A stretch of 30,167 bases of DNA from an uncultured Eubacteriales bacterium. Its GTDB lineage: Bacteria > Bacillota > Clostridia > Oscillospirales > CAG-272. Positions 8,408 through 17,986 of this stretch are shown here, piece after piece. A program made the position numbers and the translations under genes. Location of the stretch: positions 1-30,167 of the forward strand of contig URDS01000021.1 of assembly GCA_900546635.1 (NCBI GenBank), written 5' to 3'. The notes under the pieces are model-generated. The model had not been told where the DNA came from and did no database searches. It was given only the letters and a program-made list of their open reading frames with translations. Every line of letters starts with the position of its first letter. The first letter of the stretch is position 1.

Positions 8408-8612
8408 AAATACAAAAACGTTTCCTTGTTTTTGTGTAGAACTCATACCAAAATCCCCGCGAAAAGGGCGCTGCGGTCAGAAAACAGTTTGCAGGGGCGC
8501 GCATCATGCGCCCGCGGGCGGCAAGCGGCCGTCTTTTCGGATATTCGTATCGCAGCGCTCTGAATACGGGGTGTATCTGAACATAAGAAATCGGCTTTCG
8601 GGAGGTGAGAAT

Positions 8613-11546
8613 ATGGCGCTGACGCTCGGCATTGACATCGGTTCGACCACGGCCAAAGCCGTCCTGTTTTCGGACGGCGAAATTTTGTTTGAACAGTACG
8701 AGCGGCATTTTTCGGCCGTTCGCGAAAAATGCGGGGAGCTTGTGGAAAAATTGATCCCTCTGACCGGCGGCGCACCGTTTTCCGTGGCCGTTTCGGGGAG
8801 CGCGGGGCTTGGACTTGCCAACGCCTGCGGCCTGCCGTTTGTGCAGGAGGTCTACGCGACCTCCAAACTCGTGGAAAAGCTGGAACCGGACGCGCACTGC
8901 GTCGTTGAACTCGGCGGAGAGGACGCCAAAATCATTTTCTTTGACGGCGGCGTGGACGAGCGGATGAACGGCTCCTGCGCGGGCGGCACCGGCGCGTTTA
9001 TCGACCAGATGGCCACGCTGCTCGACGTGAGCGTGGATGAACTCGACCGCCTCAGCCTTACGTCCGAACGGATTTATCCGATCGCCTCACGCTGCGGCGT
9101 GTTTGCCAAAACCGATATTCAGCCGCTGCTCAATCAGGGCGCGAAAAAAAGCGATCTTGCCATGAGCATATATAAGGCCGTGGTCAATCAGACCATCGCA
9201 GGCCTTGCGCAGGGCAAGCGCATCCGCGGCAAGGTGCTGTTTCTCGGCGGACCGCTCTACTATTGCAAGGGACTTCAGCGCGCGTTTGCCGAAACGCTTG
9301 AACTCGACGAAAAGGACGCCGTGTTTCCGGAGTATGCGCGCTACGCGGTGGCCGCGGGCGCCGCGCTCTACGCGGCCGAGCACGGGGAAACGCTCACGGG
9401 CGAAGAACTGCTTTCCCGCATCCGCGAAGCGGAACCGGTGCGAAGCGCCGAATATCTCGAACCGCTCTTTTTGAGCGTGGAGGAATACGGCGCGTTCCGC
9501 GCCCGGCACGAAAAGGATTCGGTTCGCCGCCGGCCGCTTGAATCCTATAGTGGCCGCGCGTGGCTCGGCATCGACTGCGGCAGTACGACCACAAAGCTCG
9601 CGCTGATCTCCGAGGACCGCGCGCTTCTGTATACATACTACGCCTCCAACCGCGGAAATCCCGTGCAGATCGTGCGCGAGCAGCTGCAGGCGATCTACGC
9701 CGCCTGCGGCGACCGCATCCGCATTGCGGGAAGCGCGGTTACGGGCTACGGCGAGGAACTCATTCAAAACGCGTTTTCGGTTGACTTTGGTCTGGTTGAA
9801 ACGATTGCGCACTACACCGCGGCAAAATATTTTATGCCCGAGGTGGATTTTATTCTCGACATCGGCGGCCAGGACATCAAGTGCTTCCGCATCAAAAACG
9901 GCGCGATCGACAGCATCATGCTGAATGAAGCCTGCTCATCGGGCTGCGGTTCTTTCCTTGAGACGTTTGCCAAATCGCTCGGCTGTCCGATTGAGGATTT
10001 CGCGAGCCGCGGCCTGTTTGCCAAGCATCCGGTCAATCTCGGATCGCGCTGCACGGTGTTTATGAATTCCTCCGTCAAGCAGTCCCAAAAGGACGGCGCG
10101 ACCGTGGAGGACATTTCCGCCGGACTTTCGGTCAGCGTAGTCAAGAACGCACTCTATAAAGTTATCCGCGCGGCCAGCGCAGACGAACTCGGCGAACATG
10201 TCGTCGTACAGGGCGGCACGTTCTATAACGACGCGGTGCTCCGCGCGTTTGAGCGCGAGATCGGACGCGACGTGACCCGCCCCGACATTGCGGGGCTGAT
10301 GGGCGCGTTCGGCGCTGCGCTCTACGCGATGCGCGCGGAAAACAGCCGCCTGATCTCGCCCGATGCGCTGAAAAGCTTTTCGCACACCGCGCGCTCGGCG
10401 ATCTGCCGCGGCTGTACGAATCAGTGTCATATCACCATCAATACTTTTTCGGACGGCGGACGTTTTGTTTCGGGCAACCGCTGCGAGCGGGGCGCGGGAC
10501 TCAAAACGAAAAGCGAGCCGCTGCCGAATCTCTATGCATACAAGCGGGAAGCGCTCGAAGCGTTTGGCAGCGTTCCGGGCGCGCGCGGCGTTATCGGTCT
10601 GCCCCTCGCGCTCGGCATGTACGAGCTTCTGCCGCTCTGGCACACGCTTTTCACAAGCCTCGGCTTCGGCGTGACCGTCTCGCCGATGTCCAGCCGCCGC
10701 CTGTATGAAAAGGGGCAGTTTTCCATTCCCTCAGACACGGCCTGCTATCCGGCAAAGCTGATGCACGGGCATATCATGGAACTGCTTGAATCGGGCGCCG
10801 ACGCGATTTTCTATCCCTGCCTGACTTACAACGTGGACGAAAAAAGCGCGGACAATCACTACAATTGCCCGGTCGTAGCCTATTATTCCGAACTGCTGCG
10901 CGGCAACGTGGACGAGCTTGAAAAAACGCGCTTCCTCTGTCCGTATCTCTCGCTGAAAAATCCGCGCGAACTTGCGCGCGAGCTATACGCCTGCCTTTCC
11001 CCCGCGTTTCCCGATGCAAAGCTGACCAAACGCGAGGTCGAAAAGGCCGCGCGGAAAGCGTTTGCCGCCTACCGCGCCTTTGAAGCGGGTGTGCGCGCCG
11101 AGGGCGAGCGCGCCCTGGCCGAAGCGCGGAAACGGGGACTGCGAATCATGATTCTCGCCGGCCGCCCCTATCACATCGACAGCGAAATCTGCCACGGCAT
11201 CGACCAGCTTGCCGCCTCACTCGGCTTTTGCGTCGTCAGCGAGGACAGCGTCTGCCATCTGGCAAAATCCGGGCCGGTTCGGGTGCTCAATCAGTGGACC
11301 TACCATGCGCGGCTTTACCGCGCCGCGCGCTTCGCCGTTGAAAATCCGGACACGGAGCTTGTGCAGCTTGTTTCGTTCGGCTGCGGGGTGGACGCGATCA
11401 CGACCGACGAGGTTCGGGACATACTCGAACGCGGCGGAAAATTCTATACGCAGCTTAAAATCGACGAGATCACCAATCTCGGCGCGGTCAAAATCCGCCT
11501 GCGCAGCCTGCTCGGCGCGCTGGAAAACGGAAAGGAGGGCGCATGA
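8613..11546 (+). CDS. Tandem BcrAD/HgdC-type activator ATPase with DUF2229-type C-terminal region
   Basis: Large protein of the acyl-CoA dehydratase activase-related family. Its relatives couple ATP hydrolysis to low-potential electron transfer; the exact partner and substrate of this large form are not established. The 977-residue product has two activator (ASKHA) domains. Domain 1 (~1-260) has LGIDIGSTTAKAV, Cys122 in SCAGGTGAF and Cys161 in SRCGVF. Domain 2 (~316-575) has LGIDCGSTTTKLAL, Cys441 in EACSSGCGSF and Cys480 in SRCTVF. Both thus keep the cysteine pair that holds the bridging [4Fe-4S] cluster in HgdC. A four-Cys motif follows (Cys598, 601, 605, 624), then a DUF2229/dehydratase-like region. 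The start at 8613 follows GGAGGTGA (8601-8608); the longer open frame upstream is leader. Confidence 0.9.
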   Translation: MALTLGIDIGSTTAKAVLFSDGEILFEQYERHFSAVREKCGELVEKLIPLTGGAPFSVAVSGSAGLGLANACGLPFVQEVYATSKLVEKLEPDAHCVVELGGEDAKIIFFDGGVDERMNGSCAGGTGAFIDQMATLLDVSVDELDRLSLTSERIYPIASRCGVFAKTDIQPLLNQGAKKSDLAMSIYKAVVNQTIAGLAQGKRIRGKVLFLGGPLYYCKGLQRAFAETLELDEKDAVFPEYARYAVAAGAALYAAEHGETLTGEELLSRIREAEPVRSAEYLEPLFLSVEEYGAFRARHEKDSVRRRPLESYSGRAWLGIDCGSTTTKLALISEDRALLYTYYASNRGNPVQIVREQLQAIYAACGDRIRIAGSAVTGYGEELIQNAFSVDFGLVETIAHYTAAKYFMPEVDFILDIGGQDIKCFRIKNGAIDSIMLNEACSSGCGSFLETFAKSLGCPIEDFASRGLFAKHPVNLGSRCTVFMNSSVKQSQKDGATVEDISAGLSVSVVKNALYKVIRAASADELGEHVVVQGGTFYNDAVLRAFEREIGRDVTRPDIAGLMGAFGAALYAMRAENSRLISPDALKSFSHTARSAICRGCTNQCHITINTFSDGGRFVSGNRCERGAGLKTKSEPLPNLYAYKREALEAFGSVPGARGVIGLPLALGMYELLPLWHTLFTSLGFGVTVSPMSSRRLYEKGQFSIPSDTACYPAKLMHGHIMELLESGADAIFYPCLTYNVDEKSADNHYNCPVVAYYSELLRGNVDELEKTRFLCPYLSLKNPRELARELYACLSPAFPDAKLTKREVEKAARKAFAAYRAFEAGVRAEGERALAEARKRGLRIMILAGRPYHIDSEICHGIDQLAASLGFCVVSEDSVCHLAKSGPVRVLNQWTYHARLYRAARFAVENPDTELVQLVSFGCGVDAITTDEVRDILERGGKFYTQLKIDEITNLGAVKIRLRSLLGALENGKEGA

Positions 11547-12781
11547 ACGAAAAAACCTACGTTCCTTTTACCAAGGAGATGAAAAAAACCTATACCATTC
11601 TTGCGCCGAACATGCTGCCCATTCATTTTGAACTGATTTTGCAGGTTCTGCGCAACGAAGGATACAAAATCGATCTGCTCAAAACGACCGGCTCCGAAAT
11701 CATCGAGACCGGCTTGAAATATGTACATAATGACACCTGTTATCCCGCGATTTTGGTCATCGGCCAGTTTATCCACGCGATTCAGAGCGGCAAATACGAC
11801 CCGCGCAAGGTCGCGCTGATCTACTTTCAGACCGGCGGCGGGTGCCGCGCGTCCAACTATATCTTTCTTTTGCGCAAGGCGCTCGAACGGGCGGGATACG
11901 GCTATATTCCGGTTATTTCGTTCAGCATGGCCGGTCTTGAAAAGCATCCCGGATTTTCACCCGGAATCGGGACGCTGCACCGCATGGTGTACGCGCTGCT
12001 CTACGCGGATCTTTTGATGTCGCTTGTCGGCCAGACCCGCCCGTATGAGCTGCAGCGCGGCGGCGCGCAGGCGCTCGCCGATGAATTTTGCCGCAGTCTT
12101 GCGGACGAAATGAAGCGAAACGGCGTCTCCTGGCGGCGCGTCAAGCCGCGTATGCGCGAGATCATTCGGCGCTTTGCCGAAATTCCGTGCGACCGGTCGG
12201 TCAAAAAGCCGCTGTGCGGCGTGGTCGGCGAAATCTATGTGAAGTTTTCACCGCTCGGCAACAACAACCTCGAACAGTTTTTGACCGACAACGGCGCGGA
12301 GGTCGCGCTTCCGGGACTGATGAACTTCATGCTCTATTGCCTGTACAACCAGGTCACCGACTACACGCTTTACCGGCGCGGCCGGGTTACGCATATCGCC
12401 GCCGGCATAGCTTTGCGCTTTATTCTGCAAAAGCAGCGGGAGGTCGCGGCGCTCTATAGGGAGTCGGGCATATTCCGCGCGCCTGAGGACTTTGCGCATA
12501 CGATTGAACTTGCCGAGAAATGCATCGGTCACGGCTGCAAAATGGGCGAGGGTTGGCTGCTGCCCGCCGAAATGCTCGCGCTTGCTGATTCGGGCGTGCG
12601 CAACATCGTCTGCGCGCAGCCGTTCGGCTGCCTGCCGAATCATATCTGCGGCAAAGGCATGATGAAGCCGATCAAGGAGGCTTACCCGGAGGCCAATATC
12701 GTGGCTATAGACTACGACGCCTCCGCCTCCCGCGTCAATCAGGAAAACCGGCTCAAGCTGATGCTTTCAAACGCGCGGTAA
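11543..12781 (+). CDS. 2-hydroxyacyl-CoA dehydratase-like subunit, partner of the upstream activator
   Basis: 412-residue protein resembling the C-terminal part of the large (~1400 aa) activator/dehydratase proteins of Clostridia, here a separate gene. Probable Fe-S ligands are Cys66 (NDTCYPA), Cys101 (TGGGCRASNY), Cys327 and Cys332 (EKCIGHGCKMGEG), and Cys357, 363 and 369 (CAQPFGCLPNHICGKG). GCLPNHICGKGM is typical of the HgdB/DUF2229-related group. It starts within the stop of the upstream gene (ATGA 11543-11546) behind AAAGGAGG, so the two are translationally coupled and probably form one complex. It ends just before a strong bidirectional terminator. No CoA-transferase or acyl-CoA dehydrogenase is nearby, so a specific 2-hydroxyacid pathway cannot be claimed. 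Confidence 0.87.
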   Translation: MNEKTYVPFTKEMKKTYTILAPNMLPIHFELILQVLRNEGYKIDLLKTTGSEIIETGLKYVHNDTCYPAILVIGQFIHAIQSGKYDPRKVALIYFQTGGGCRASNYIFLLRKALERAGYGYIPVISFSMAGLEKHPGFSPGIGTLHRMVYALLYADLLMSLVGQTRPYELQRGGAQALADEFCRSLADEMKRNGVSWRRVKPRMREIIRRFAEIPCDRSVKKPLCGVVGEIYVKFSPLGNNNLEQFLTDNGAEVALPGLMNFMLYCLYNQVTDYTLYRRGRVTHIAAGIALRFILQKQREVAALYRESGIFRAPEDFAHTIELAEKCIGHGCKMGEGWLLPAEMLALADSGVRNIVCAQPFGCLPNHICGKGMMKPIKEAYPEANIVAIDYDASASRVNQENRLKLMLSNAR

Positions 12782-12794
12782 ACGAATAGAAACA

Positions 12795-12821
12795 AAAAAA
12801 GCGCCGGTAAGGCGCTTTTTT
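12795..12821. terminator. Bidirectional rho-independent terminator between convergent operons
   Basis: GCGCC-GGTAA-GGCGC (12801-12815) flanked by A-runs on the left (12794-12800) and T6 on the right (12816-12821). It can stop the rightward dehydratase operon and the leftward sugar operon, whose stop codons are at 12781 and 12849. Confidence 0.92.
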
Positions 12822-12848
12822 CGTTGAAAAGTTTTGATTTGCGAATCC

Positions 12849-15800
12849 TTACAGCATTCGCATGTCGGGCTTTGCGATCCGGGTGAAAATTACGCAGGCC
12901 TCGCTGCGGCTGATTTCATCGCCCGGACGGTAGTTGCCCGTGCCCGTGTCCCCGCTGACAATGCCCGCGCGGTAGAGCTTGGTTACGGCCGCGTAGCAAT
13001 CTGCATTTTCCAAAACATCGGGACACTCGCCCGCGCGGACCGCCGTATACTCGGTATCCGGAAGCGCGTTTGCAAATACAACGGCCATCTCGCCGCGCGT
13101 GATGTTTTGGCTATAGTCCGAAAACGCGGACGCGGAGGCGACGCCGTTTTTCACGCAGTAATCCACATACGGCGCATACCACGCTTCGCCCGCCGGGGCG
13201 GCCGCAATCGTCTCGCCGCAGTAAACGGCGCGGATGTTGGCCGCGGCCGTCAGCGCCTGCGCAACCGTGAATTTCGCGTCCGGAGAGAAGGTTTTGCCGC
13301 TTGTACCGTTTACAAGCCCGTATTCGTAGGCCTGCTTTACATAGCCGTAAAACCATTTGTCCGCGTCTACGTCCGTAAATTGATCGTCGTAGGCGCGCAT
13401 GGTTTGAAATATGCCGCTCCCGTTTTCCGAAACGCTCTGAAAGCCGCTGACGCGCTCTGCGACTGGCATCGGATTGACCGCTGCCGTAAAGACCGTATCA
13501 AGGGCGGGCGGCGCGCCGAGATAGGGAACGCCGTTTTGGTAGTCCAGCTTTTGGATAAAGATGCTGCGGTTGTAGCGGTTGTTCGCGTGCAGCTTTGCAT
13601 GGTAGACCGCGTATACTTCGCTTTTGTCAGGCGACTGCGTGAAAACCGTGGCGCCGGGCGCGAAGATTTCATATTGATCGTCGCGCTGCTGCATCGGGTT
13701 TTCAAGCTTTTCCCAGGAGAGCGCCGACAAAAGGTTGGTTCCGGTCAGTTTCAAAAGACCGGTGCAGTAGTCGTCGCCGTCCGCGTAATTTGCCGCATAG
13801 GCGATGTAGAGCGTGCCGTCGCTGCCAAAGACGGGGAACGGCCCCTCGATAATATCGTAGCCCTCCCACGCTTTGTTCGGTACGGCGATCGCAATCACGT
13901 TCGCCGCAAACGAGGTGGGCGAGGACAGGCGGCCGATCACCAGCGTCTGCTTATGCCGGGAGGTCGTGTTGTCGGACGCCGACATAAATACGCTGCTGAT
14001 ATAGTAGCGCTCCCCGCCGTATTCAAAGATTCGCGGGCTGAGCCACGACCAGACGCTTGCGTCCAGATTCTGCATACCGGCAAGCTTTGTATAGCTTCCC
14101 ATCGGGTCGGCCGAGTTTGCTTTCAGAACCAGCGGTACACGCTGCACCAGCGTGGATACCGAGGTGGAAACCGACGCATAGATATACCAATCGCCGTCAA
14201 AGCAATAGATCTGCGGCGCCCAGATGCTCTCGATACCCGAACCGCTCTCGGCGGTAAAGAGTACTTTGGCCTGCGTACCGCCGATGTCCGCGAGGTTTGC
14301 CGCGCGGGAGAGCGAGATACACGGTCTGCCGGCGTTTGTCGATGCGCGGACATAATAGTACCAGCCGTCGTAGAAATAGACGCTCGGATCCGCGCCGTAT
14401 GCGATGATCGGGTTTTGGTAGGTCATGGTTCCGCTGCATGCGGCGTCCAGATCGACGGAAGAGGTGAGCGACGAGGAATTGGTTCCGGGAACGCCCTCGG
14501 TCCCGCGCACGGAGCCGACGCAGCGCAGATCGCCGCCCGTGATATTCAGCAGATAGCGGCCGTTCAGCTTATTTTTCGCGGAATTTTCCACAGCGGAAAT
14601 GTCGCCGTGAAACTGACCGCCCGAGATGTTCAGCGTGATGTCGCCGGTAACGGTGCTGATGTCGTTGTCCACATTCGCGGGCGTCGCCATGCCGAAAATG
14701 CTGCCGTAGAATGTGCCGCCTGAGATGTTCAGCGTGATATTGCCGTTTTGATTGTTTTTGCCCGTGCCGCACACGCTGTTGTAAAAGCTGCCGCCGCGAA
14801 TGTCAATGACGCTGTTTCCGGCGACCGTGCGCAGCGTGGACGCGCCGCCCTGGGCGCGCTCGTTGCCGCAGCGAACCGCTTCCCACGCGCCGCTTTCGAT
14901 CACCAGATTTGTCGGGGAGAGGCCGAGCGAGGCCGCGCTCGAACTCAAAAGGCGGCTGCCTGTAAAGATGCCGATGTATTCGCTGACCCCGCCGTCTATG
15001 TTGGTCGTGCAGCGAATGTCCGCGCCGAATGTCGTATCATTGCCGCCGCAGTAAATGAAAGCGCCGTTGCTTCGGCTTTCAAAGTCGATATGCTCAAAGC
15101 GCGTTTGTCCGCCGAGCGTAAGTATGCCCGAAAGCTCTATGGCCGCGCCGTTTTCTTCGCGGAAATCCACGCCGCCGTATACGCTTGTGACAACCAGACT
15201 GCCGTCCGAGGCCGGAAGCGTCGCGTCCTTGACCCGAATCGGCGCGCAGACGACGATTGTGCCGCCCCCGGCGCCGAGCGCGCGCGCGGCGCTGACGAGC
15301 GAGGGCATGGGGGTAAGCGAACTGAGTCCGTCGCCGCCCGCTTTGCCGCCGACAAAGATAACACCCTCGCCGGCGGGGATGTTGACCGGCTGCGAAGTAT
15401 CTTCATTGACGCTGATGTCTCCGACAACGTCAAAGCCGGAGAGCTTGGACGCGAGCGCGTCGGGCACTTCGCAAGCCGCCGTGCCGCGCACGCGCGGCGC
15501 GCTCAGGCTTTGCAGCGCGGTGAAATTGCCGCCGGTGATTTCAAGCGTGTAGTTGCCGCCGATATAGGAGGCCATTTCGGACTGCACGGTAGAAACCGTG
15601 CTGCCGCGGAACTCGCCGCCCGTGATTTTGATGCGCACATCCCCGTCATAATACGCGGTATACCGGCCGCTGTTGTTGCCCGGCCGCGCGATGGCGTAGA
15701 TCGGGCAGTTGAAGACGCCGCCGGTGATTTCAAGCGAGTAGTCGCCGTCCTGGGCGGCGTAGCCGCCGACCGAGATCATCGCGTCGGCCTGATTCGCCGC

Positions 15801-16490
15801 TTTTCCGGTAAAGGAACCGCCGCCGATGACGACGCGCACGTTTCCGGTCGCGCCCATCGCGCTTTCGTTTGAGGTGCGCTTGTTGGAACCGTTGACCATA
15901 TACCAGATGCCGCTGTTTACCGTGATGGTGTAATCGTAATAGCTGACCGCCTCGGCCGTCATGGTATCGGAATTGACATACATGCCGCCGACAATGGTCA
16001 TATACTCGCCCGAAGCGCGCGTGCAGACCACGCCGCCGCCGATTGTCAGCGAATTGCCCTTGCAGATCAGCTGATTGAAGTAAAAGCTGCTGCTGTCATG
16101 AATTTTGATATTTTGAAATTCGGTTTCGCCGCCGAGATAGGTATAGCCGCCGAGCGTCAGGACCGCGCTTTTGGTCTTTGTATAATCGACGCCCTCCCAC
16201 AGGCTGGTCAGGGTGACTTTTCCGGTGCTGCGCGGCAGATTCAGCGCCGCGCCCTCCAGCGTCAGCGGACCGCAGACCACCACCGTACCGCCCGACTTTA
16301 CGATGTCATAGGCCGAAGCCAGCGTCTTTTTTGCTGTTTCGGGGCTCAGACCGTCCGCCGTATTGCTGCCCGCGTCGCAGACAAAGACGACGGGATTTGC
16401 GCTTTCGGTGGCGGCTTCGCAGATACCCGACGTGATCGGCGCAAGACACAAAAGCAGCATGCAGAGTATTTGTTTCATCATTTTCCTCAT
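12849..16490 (-). CDS. Surface-anchored GH43 glycosidase with two beta-helix-like regions and SLH domains
   Basis: 1213-residue secreted protein, predicted to cut arabinose- or xylose-containing polysaccharide at the cell surface. It has a signal peptide (MRKMMKQILCMLLLCLAPITSGICEAA). Two Gly-rich beta-helix-like regions (~residues 30-330 and 340-680) each open with a similar block (VVFVCDAG..GGTVVVCGPL and VIFVGGKAG..GGTIVVCAPI) and contain repeated 'ITGG.F' rungs. A GH43 five-blade propeller domain (~690-1010) has the base Asp in YGADPSVYFYDGWYYY, SIWAPQIY and the acid Glu in EGPFPVF. Three SLH repeats (~1037-1213) are WFYGYVKQAYEYGLVNG, WYAPYVDYCVKNGV and CYAAVTKLYRAGIVSG. The ATG at 16490 follows GGAG (16499-16502); an open extension to 16532 overlaps the neighbour and was discarded. 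It is the last gene of the sugar operon, 16 bases after the binding-protein gene. Confidence 0.88.
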   Translation of the reverse strand: MRKMMKQILCMLLLCLAPITSGICEAATESANPVVFVCDAGSNTADGLSPETAKKTLASAYDIVKSGGTVVVCGPLTLEGAALNLPRSTGKVTLTSLWEGVDYTKTKSAVLTLGGYTYLGGETEFQNIKIHDSSSFYFNQLICKGNSLTIGGGVVCTRASGEYMTIVGGMYVNSDTMTAEAVSYYDYTITVNSGIWYMVNGSNKRTSNESAMGATGNVRVVIGGGSFTGKAANQADAMISVGGYAAQDGDYSLEITGGVFNCPIYAIARPGNNSGRYTAYYDGDVRIKITGGEFRGSTVSTVQSEMASYIGGNYTLEITGGNFTALQSLSAPRVRGTAACEVPDALASKLSGFDVVGDISVNEDTSQPVNIPAGEGVIFVGGKAGGDGLSSLTPMPSLVSAARALGAGGGTIVVCAPIRVKDATLPASDGSLVVTSVYGGVDFREENGAAIELSGILTLGGQTRFEHIDFESRSNGAFIYCGGNDTTFGADIRCTTNIDGGVSEYIGIFTGSRLLSSSAASLGLSPTNLVIESGAWEAVRCGNERAQGGASTLRTVAGNSVIDIRGGSFYNSVCGTGKNNQNGNITLNISGGTFYGSIFGMATPANVDNDISTVTGDITLNISGGQFHGDISAVENSAKNKLNGRYLLNITGGDLRCVGSVRGTEGVPGTNSSSLTSSVDLDAACSGTMTYQNPIIAYGADPSVYFYDGWYYYVRASTNAGRPCISLSRAANLADIGGTQAKVLFTAESGSGIESIWAPQIYCFDGDWYIYASVSTSVSTLVQRVPLVLKANSADPMGSYTKLAGMQNLDASVWSWLSPRIFEYGGERYYISSVFMSASDNTTSRHKQTLVIGRLSSPTSFAANVIAIAVPNKAWEGYDIIEGPFPVFGSDGTLYIAYAANYADGDDYCTGLLKLTGTNLLSALSWEKLENPMQQRDDQYEIFAPGATVFTQSPDKSEVYAVYHAKLHANNRYNRSIFIQKLDYQNGVPYLGAPPALDTVFTAAVNPMPVAERVSGFQSVSENGSGIFQTMRAYDDQFTDVDADKWFYGYVKQAYEYGLVNGTSGKTFSPDAKFTVAQALTAAANIRAVYCGETIAAAPAGEAWYAPYVDYCVKNGVASASAFSDYSQNITRGEMAVVFANALPDTEYTAVRAGECPDVLENADCYAAVTKLYRAGIVSGDTGTGNYRPGDEISRSEACVIFTRIAKPDMRML

Positions 16491-16506
16491 GTATTGTTCT
16501 CCGGTA

Positions 16507-17982
16507 TTATTTGTTTGCGGCGATCTGTTCAAACATCAGATTGATTTGCTCAATCCGTTTGGACGCCGCGGTATAGTGGGACGCGAAGGTGGACGCGAAC
16601 GTATAGTTGCCCGGACGGAAGAGGTAAATCAGTTCCTTGTTGATGTTGTCCGGCTGCACATAGAAGCCGATGTCATAGCATCGGGATTCGGCGAGCAAAG
16701 ACAGCATTTTTTCGCTTTCCTCGTCGCGGAAATACTGTCCGGTCAGCGTCGCTTCATAGTAGGCGGGCGTTACCGTCTCCCGGCCGTAGTAGCCGAGCGC
16801 TTCGAGTACCGCGGCGCTCATGTCCGGGTCCTCGCACACCGACGGAACGCAGACAAAGTTCATATGATAGGGAGAGGGCGTGGTATAATATCTGTCCTGA
16901 TCCGCGCTGTATTTCGGGAAGGGCAGGATGCCGTAGTCGGTCTCTTTGTCGCGGTAGTTGGACAGAACCGAAAGGCGCGTCAAAAAGAAGAGCGCGCGGT
17001 CTTCGATGAACATGTCGTTTTCGCCGCCTGAGAAACGCTGGTAGTTTACCGCGTCGCCGCCGAAGCAGATGTCGGTATATTTAGTCAGCGCGTCGATCGC
17101 GGTCTCGTTGCCTTCGGTCAGCGACAGGGCAAGCCGGCCGTTCTCGTCTCTTGTGATGACCTTTTGCCCCGCGCTGTTGAGCACGCCGTAGACTGTGTCG
17201 TCCCAGGTCAGGATGCCGTAGCGGTCGGACATGTCGTATGTGCCGGAGTTGTCGATGTCCTCGGTCACGCCCTTGGCGAGGGTTGCCATCGCCTCATAGG
17301 TCCATTCTCCGCGCTCGACCAGTTCATAGGGGCTGTAGCCGAAGATGTCGTTTCGGTTGTAGTTTTTCCACATCTCCTTGTTGAACGCCACGCAGTACTG
17401 CATCATGTCGTCCCAGAACGTGATGTCGCCCGTGGTGAAGTACATCTGCCCCATCACCGTCAGTTCCTCGGTCGCGCGTGCGTCCCACCAGGGGTTTGAA
17501 ATGTCGAGCTTGTCGAGGTCATACAGATTGTACAGGGCGTTTGTGTAGGCGAGCGGAACCACATCGTAGGCCGCGACAACCGCCGCGTCATAGTCGGTGT
17601 CGCCCGCCGTATAGCCGGCATACAGTTCGTTGTAGCCGTGGTTGCCGTATTTGAAGATCGTTTTCGTAATCAGGGAAACGCCCACGGCTTCCTCGACCTG
17701 CGCTTTCCGCTTTTCCACGGCGTTTGAGAGCGTTTCGCCGATCATTTCCGAGGTCTCAAAGTCGTTTACCGTGTCGGGGCCGTTGGCGGTCAGCAGAATG
17801 TGAAATTCCCGGCCGCCGAAGTCGACGCCCTCAAACGAAAGGGGCGCGCTTGTGGTTGTGGTTTCGGCAGATTCGGTATCCGAGGCGGAAGTCTGATCCG
17901 GCGTCTCCTTTTGGCCGCAGGAGGCGAGCGGCAGCAGCATCAGAAGCGCCGCCGCGCCCGCGAGCAATCTTTTGTTTGGCAT
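16507..17982 (-). CDS. Extracellular solute-binding lipoprotein (ABC sugar uptake type)
   Basis: 491-residue lipoprotein related to family 1 solute-binding proteins that deliver oligosaccharides to ABC importers. The N-terminus MPNKRLLAGAAALLMLLPLASCGQKE is a type II signal with lipobox LASC. A Thr/Ser-rich tether follows (to about residue 50), then the two-lobe binding fold (GREFHILLTANGPDTVNDF, DAAVVAAYDVVPLAY, YGILPFPKYSADQDRYYTTPSPYHMNFVCVP). The open frame extends to a TTG at 18003, but the ATG at 17982 is preceded by AAGGAG 10 bases upstream and begins a proper signal peptide. It starts 4 bases after the stop of the six-hairpin gene. No permease or ATPase gene lies in the window, so the importer must be elsewhere. 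Confidence 0.88.
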   Translation of the reverse strand: MPNKRLLAGAAALLMLLPLASCGQKETPDQTSASDTESAETTTTSAPLSFEGVDFGGREFHILLTANGPDTVNDFETSEMIGETLSNAVEKRKAQVEEAVGVSLITKTIFKYGNHGYNELYAGYTAGDTDYDAAVVAAYDVVPLAYTNALYNLYDLDKLDISNPWWDARATEELTVMGQMYFTTGDITFWDDMMQYCVAFNKEMWKNYNRNDIFGYSPYELVERGEWTYEAMATLAKGVTEDIDNSGTYDMSDRYGILTWDDTVYGVLNSAGQKVITRDENGRLALSLTEGNETAIDALTKYTDICFGGDAVNYQRFSGGENDMFIEDRALFFLTRLSVLSNYRDKETDYGILPFPKYSADQDRYYTTPSPYHMNFVCVPSVCEDPDMSAAVLEALGYYGRETVTPAYYEATLTGQYFRDEESEKMLSLLAESRCYDIGFYVQPDNINKELIYLFRPGNYTFASTFASHYTAASKRIEQINLMFEQIAANK

Positions 17983-17986
17983 GGTC

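Noticed and set aside
8379..8612. N-terminal extension of the activator ATPase
   Set aside because: The open frame begins inside the promoter. ATG 8613 follows GGAGGTGA and starts directly with the ATPase motif.
12834..14723. 629-residue open frame on the plus strand
   Set aside because: It is antisense to the GH43-SLH gene, of biased composition without any recognisable domain; a GC-rich shadow frame.
14748..15872. 374-residue open frame on the plus strand
   Set aside because: Also antisense to the GH43-SLH gene; Ala/Arg/Val-rich, no ribosome site or motif.
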